Assembly (NCBI GenBank): GCA_001797695.1
Contig: MGQD01000186.1
Span: forward strand, 907-10,449
Direction: 5' to 3'
DNA: 9,543 bases
DNA from: Deltaproteobacteria bacterium RBG_13_49_15
GTDB lineage: Bacteria > Desulfobacterota > Desulfobacteria > Desulfobacterales > UBA2156
Of the stretch, positions 7,201-9,543 are shown in pieces. Made by a program: the position numbers and the translations under genes. Within the stretch, counting starts at the first letter, position 1. The number at the start of each line of letters is the position of its first letter. Below the pieces are notes generated by a model that was given only the letters and a program-made list of their open reading frames with translations, ran no database searches and had not been told where the DNA came from.

Positions 7201-7367
7201 GGGCCGGATCCGGGCAAATTAGCCGTCACCTGAATCGTCGGGAAATCGACATTGGGGAGCTCGCTTACCGGCAGCGTTCGGTAAGCCATGACCCCAAAAA
7301 GCAGAATCGCCAGCATGATCAGGGTGGTCATAACCGGGCGACGGATGAAGAGTTCGGTAATATTCAT
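4257..7367 (-). CDS. RND multidrug efflux pump, HAE1 family (MdtB/MdtC-like)
   Basis: Inner-membrane proton-driven transporter that captures small molecules from the periplasm or membrane and passes them to the adaptor and outer-membrane channel. 1036 residues, full length for the family (AcrB 1049, MdtB 1040). It opens with the typical FIRRPVMTTLIMLAI helix; TM2-6 cover about 335-485 and TM8-12 about 855-1015, with two large periplasmic loops. The proton relay is intact: Asp401 and Asp402 in GFVVDDAIVMLENI (TM4), Lys924 in GIVKKNAIMMIDFAL (TM10) and Arg957 in RFRPIMMT. FMGGIIGRLLHEFA (451-464) and the KKNAIMMIDFAL block are closer to MdtB/MdtC than to AcrB. E. coli needs two such pumps (MdtB plus MdtC); only one is present here, so it probably works as a homotrimer. 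Its ATG overlaps the adaptor stop (ATGA). The substrate cannot be read from sequence. Confidence 0.95.
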   Translation of the reverse strand: MNITELFIRRPVMTTLIMLAILLFGVMAYRTLPVSELPNVDFPTIQVTANLPGSGPETMAASVATPLEREFSTIAGIDSMNSSSALGITQITLQFSLERDIDAAAQDVQTAISKAQRLLPSGMPSPPFFRKVNPADQPILYLGLSSPLLPLSTVNEYADTLMAQRISMIRGVAQVNIYGAQKYAVRIQVNPQTLSSTGIGIDEIEKAVTDDNVNLPTGTLHGRFKAITIQSSGQLVKAEDYRPLIIAYRNGAPVKLEDVSRILDSVENNKVANWLDGTRSIVLAVQRQPGTNTVEVADAIKKLIPNFRSQLPASVDLTVLYDRSVPIRESINDVQFTLLLSMMLVVLVIFLFLRNLSATLIPSMALPLSIIGTFAVMRIMGYSLDNLSLMALTLSVGFVVDDAIVMLENIVRHLEMGKNKLQAALDGAREIGFTILSMTLSLVAVFIPLLFMGGIIGRLLHEFAVTIGAAILVSGVVSLTLSPMLCSRMLKPVGEQHHGRLYQASERVYQRMINVYDRSLKVVLKHRFITLLVAVLLLPLTLYLFRIAPKDFIPSQDIDQLFGYTEAAEGTSYDAMVEHQQKVAAIVSHDPAVEHVMSSVGAGGFRLTSNAGSVMLKLKPKEERSETASEVLQRLRPQLATVPGIRVFLQNPPAIRIGGQVTKSLYQYTMQGSDVHELYHWAAIIETKLKEFSILQDVTSDLQLTNPEAQVTIDRQKARSLGISARQIETLLFNAYASREISTIYTSTNSYRVLLEVDPSYQRDPSAISMLYVRSAKGLLVPLSTVTTVSAGIGPLSINHTGQLPSVTISFNLSTGVALGQAVDEIERMVRELRVPATITGSFQGAAQQFQSSTQGLLVLLIMAIMVIYLVLGILYESFIHPITILSGLPSAGVGALITLLLFRVDLSLYAFVGIILLVGIVKKNAIMMIDFALAAQRQEGKSAAEAIYQGCILRFRPIMMTTMSALMGTLPIALGIGAGGETRQPLGLAVVGGLILSQLLTLYITPVIYIYLESLLQWRQKKWGPKLPQSAIGSS

Positions 7368-8593
7368 TGGGATTTCTCCCCTTTTCCCTTTTTTATATCC
7401 AAGGCGGTTTTCTCGTCTTGGCCGGATGTTGTCTCAGGCTTGGCGGATAACTTGACCATGGAACCTTCCGTCAGCCTCAATTGCCCGTCGATGACGACCC
7501 TTTCTCCGGGATGGAGCCCTGTTTTCACCACGATTTCACCGTTGATATTCTGTCCCACCGTGACTTGACGGAGTTCCGTGGTTTCATCGGCTTTAACCAC
7601 GAAGAGATATTCTCCCTTTTGCCCGGTTTGCACGGCCTGCGCTGGAACCACCGTGACATTGTGTTCGACACCAAGCATCAGAACCACATGAACAAACTGA
7701 CCTGGCCATAGGCGCCTGTCCGCATTGGGGAAGGTTGCCCTGAGCATGATGCTTCCAGTGCTTGAATCGACGCTGTTTTCGATAAAACTCAGATGCCCGG
7801 AAACCGGCCGATCTTCTTCTCCCGGCACGATCACTCGAACATTCAGAAGATCTGCGGCTGCCTGACGTCTGACGGCAGAAAGGCCGCGTTCGGGAATGGC
7901 AAAGGCGATATATGCCGGGTGGACCTGATTGATGATCACGAGGAATCGCTCGTTATCATTAGCCTTGACGAGGTTCCCCCGGTCAAGTTTCAGAGAACCT
8001 GTCAGACCGGTGATCGGAGATCGGATGTTGCAGTAACCAAGCTTGAGGCGGGCGTTTTGGACAACCGCTTCGTCGGCCTGGATCGTGGCTTCCAGGGTTG
8101 CTACCGAAGATGCAATTTGATCGATTTGCTCCTCGGATACAAGACCCTTGCCGGATACCCCGGCATAGCGTCCTGCCTGCTTTTTCGCATTCTCGAGCTC
8201 AGCCTGGTTGCGCGCCAGAATCGCCTCGGCCTGCCTGAGCAAAACGGCATAAGGACGGGGGTCGATGGTAAAGAGGAGCTCTCCGGCCTTAACCATTTCG
8301 CCTTCTTTGAAATGAACGGCCATAATTTCACCCTCTACCTGAGACCGGATGGTTACGCTGGCGGATGCCTCAACCGTTCCGATTGCTCGGAGCTCGATAG
8401 GGACGGTTTTGATTGCCGCTTTTGCTACGGCCACAGGAACCGGGATGCTCTTTCGCGGATCAGAACCGGTTTGCTTATTGGAAGTTTCCCTGGAACACCC
8501 ATTCAAAACGGCCAGAATGATAAGGGCAATCATGACCGGAAGATGAGCGCCAAAAGGTCGAATGATTAAAAATGATTTAATGTTGATTTTCAT
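7364..8593 (-). CDS. RND periplasmic adaptor lipoprotein (MdtA-like membrane fusion protein)
   Basis: Adaptor that bridges the RND pump and the outer-membrane channel in the periplasm. From ATG 8593 it is 409 residues. The N-terminal hydrophobic stretch (about 17-30) ends in the lipobox LNGC with Cys33, so it should be processed by signal peptidase II and lipid-anchored. Then come the first half of the lipoyl/barrel-sandwich domain (AIGTVEAS and VEGEIMAVHFKEGEMVKAGELLFTID), a coiled-coil hairpin rich in A, E, Q and K (about 116-178), the second lipoyl half with IRSPITGLTGSL and DRGNLVKAND, and the beta-barrel and membrane-proximal domains ending in LHPGERVVIDGQLRLTEGS. This order is typical of MdtA/AcrA. 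The frame is open to ATG 8671, but that would overlap the preceding gene by 32 bp and push the lipobox far inside. An AAGGA lies rather far (about 13 nt) before ATG 8593. The C-terminus is Lys-rich. Confidence 0.93.
   Translation of the reverse strand: MKINIKSFLIIRPFGAHLPVMIALIILAVLNGCSRETSNKQTGSDPRKSIPVPVAVAKAAIKTVPIELRAIGTVEASASVTIRSQVEGEIMAVHFKEGEMVKAGELLFTIDPRPYAVLLRQAEAILARNQAELENAKKQAGRYAGVSGKGLVSEEQIDQIASSVATLEATIQADEAVVQNARLKLGYCNIRSPITGLTGSLKLDRGNLVKANDNERFLVIINQVHPAYIAFAIPERGLSAVRRQAAADLLNVRVIVPGEEDRPVSGHLSFIENSVDSSTGSIMLRATFPNADRRLWPGQFVHVVLMLGVEHNVTVVPAQAVQTGQKGEYLFVVKADETTELRQVTVGQNINGEIVVKTGLHPGERVVIDGQLRLTEGSMVKLSAKPETTSGQDEKTALDIKKGKGEKSQ
7376..7381 (-). promoter_or_regulatory. 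Ribosome binding site of the RND pump gene
   Basis: Minus-strand GGGGAG lies inside the end of the adaptor gene, 8 nt before the pump ATG at 7367. Together with the ATGA overlap it suggests coupled translation that keeps adaptor and pump levels matched. Confidence 0.5.
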
Positions 8594-8639
8594 CGGGTGG
8601 GGTCTTTCCTTCTGATATGTTGTCTTCAAGATCGAGTGA

Positions 8640-9543
8640 CTATGAATCAAGAACATTCCATCCGCCGCCAAGGGCTTTAAAAAGAGCTACAATGTAAGTG
8701 GCGATGCTTTGTTCACTTTGTACCAGCACGTCCTGAGACGCGTAAAGTTCTCTCTGACCGATCAATATGTCCAGAAAGTTCGTAAGTCCCCGCTGATACA
8801 GCTCCCCGGCCATGGCGACAGCCTTGCGATTTGAAATAACCGCCTCGAAAAGATAGCTTCGGCTTTTTTCTTCATTGACGTATGCCACAAGGGCATTTTC
8901 CACTTCTTCCAGCGAAGCCAGCACGGTTTTTTCATATTGAATCAAAGCAGTCTCCTGGCGGACATTTTGTACCTGAATGTTGGCCCGAATTCGGCCGGCA
9001 TCGAAGACAGGCCATCGGATTGAAGGCCCGATGCTCCAGAATGTGCTGCCCGATTCGGCCAGGTCGGAAAAGTCCAATCCCTGGCGCCCGATGCTTCCCG
9101 TCAAAGAGAATTTTGGAAACAGATCAGCCGTCGCAATCCCGATACGTGCCGTTGCGGCGGCTATTTCCCGTTCAGCCTTCCGGATGTCGGGGCGGCGTCG
9201 AAGCAGGTCCGAAGGGATTCCAACCGGGATTTTAGGGAGAGCGTTGGGGATCGGCGTCGCCGGCCCGAGCATTCCGGTCAGATTTCCAGGCGCCTGGCCG
9301 ATCAACACATCCAGACGGTGAATCGCCTGGTTCGCTTTACGTTCGAGAATCGGGAGTTGCGCTTCTACAAAGGCCAGTTGGGCTTTGGACTGGGCCAATC
9401 GCAGTTCGTTATCGATTCCGGCCTTAACCCTCCCCATGATTAATTCGACGGTGTTACGCTGCGCCTTGACGTTTTCGAGGGCGATCGCAATCCGTTGTTG
9501 ACTCCCCCTAAGTTCAATATAGCTGCGGGCGACTTCTGCCAGC
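8640..9543 (-). CDS. Outer-membrane efflux channel, TolC/NodT (OprM/CusC) family, N-terminus beyond window edge
   Basis: Trimeric outer-membrane channel of the tripartite pump. The frame is open from the right edge (first full codon 9542-9540) to TAG 8642-8640, giving 300 residues. An internal ATG at 9437 is not the start, because the upstream frame continues as recognisable channel sequence (ARSYIELRGSQQRIAIALEN). OprM-type proteins have about 450-500 residues, so 150-200, including the signal or lipoprotein peptide, lie outside. Visible hallmarks: long amphipathic helices (coiled-coil barrel), then SDLLRRRPDIRKAEREIAAATARIG, the signature of the second repeat in NodT-type factors, followed by a strand region FPKFSLTGSIG, the WPVFDAGRIRANI block, and the C-terminal YQRGLTNFLDILIGQRELY helix. 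The C-terminus ALFKALGGGW is typical. It comes first in the run, 46 nt before the adaptor, whereas many RND operons place it last. Confidence 0.93.
   Translation of the reverse strand, partial: LAEVARSYIELRGSQQRIAIALENVKAQRNTVELIMGRVKAGIDNELRLAQSKAQLAFVEAQLPILERKANQAIHRLDVLIGQAPGNLTGMLGPATPIPNALPKIPVGIPSDLLRRRPDIRKAEREIAAATARIGIATADLFPKFSLTGSIGRQGLDFSDLAESGSTFWSIGPSIRWPVFDAGRIRANIQVQNVRQETALIQYEKTVLASLEEVENALVAYVNEEKSRSYLFEAVISNRKAVAMAGELYQRGLTNFLDILIGQRELYASQDVLVQSEQSIATYIVALFKALGGGWNVLDS

Noticed and set aside
7793..8569. Open frame of 258 codons on the plus strand
   Set aside because: It lies wholly antisense to the adaptor gene, which has clear lipobox and adaptor motifs. The plus-strand protein is Asp-, Gly- and Arg-rich with no recognisable domain and no ribosome binding site that I can see.
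8594..8671. Longer adaptor start at ATG 8671
   Set aside because: It would overlap the outer-membrane factor gene and bury the signal peptide and lipobox about 60 residues inside the protein.
1..9543. Mobile elements, CRISPR arrays, tRNA or rRNA genes, phage or defence genes
   Set aside because: No transposase-like frames, regularly spaced repeats, tRNA-like cloverleaf sequence or rRNA segments were seen; nearly all of the window is filled by housekeeping and transport genes.

Overview
The window looks like ordinary chromosomal sequence from a Gram-negative bacterium. The grounds are a complete envelope-spanning tripartite efflux set (outer-membrane channel, lipoprotein adaptor, RND pump) and dTDP-rhamnose genes. 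The mix of an MdtB/MdtC-like pump, the cobamide-salvage amidohydrolase CbiZ and a membrane-anchored M20 peptidase would fit a deltaproteobacterial (Desulfobacterota, syntroph-type) genome. That placement is inferred from gene content, not from a phylogenetic marker.

Layout, left to right. (1) 1-1162, minus strand: rfbC/rmlC followed by rfbD/rmlD, overlapping by ATGA. They encode the last two steps of dTDP-L-rhamnose synthesis. rmlD runs off the left edge. (2) 1163-1378: a divergent intergenic region with several small repeats and only weak promoter candidates. (3) 1379-1942, plus strand: a lone DUF2179/UPF0316 membrane protein with a GTG start. (4) 1943-1957: a tiny convergent gap with a weak hairpin. 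(5) 1958-9543, minus strand: a five-gene co-directional run. In transcription order it is an outer-membrane factor of the TolC/NodT type (5' end beyond the right edge), an MdtA-like periplasmic adaptor lipoprotein, an MdtB/C-like RND pump, cbiZ, and a membrane-anchored M20 peptidase of the PM20D1/CPS1 type.

How they work together. The first three genes of the run form one drug or small-molecule efflux machine across both membranes; adaptor and pump overlap by ATGA, which suggests translational coupling. CbiZ opens the amide bond of adenosylcobinamide so that salvaged corrinoid can re-enter cobalamin synthesis. The M20 enzyme should hydrolyse amide or peptide bonds, probably outside the cytoplasm. 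cbiZ and the peptidase lie 19 nt apart and about 100 nt behind the pump gene, so they may be cotranscribed with it, but a functional link is unproven.

I found no RNA genes, CRISPR arrays, insertion sequences, phage genes or cobalamin riboswitch, and nothing that amounts to a new system. The points worth a second look are the pump-cbiZ-M20 neighbourhood, the repeats in the divergent intergenic region, and a few start-site questions.
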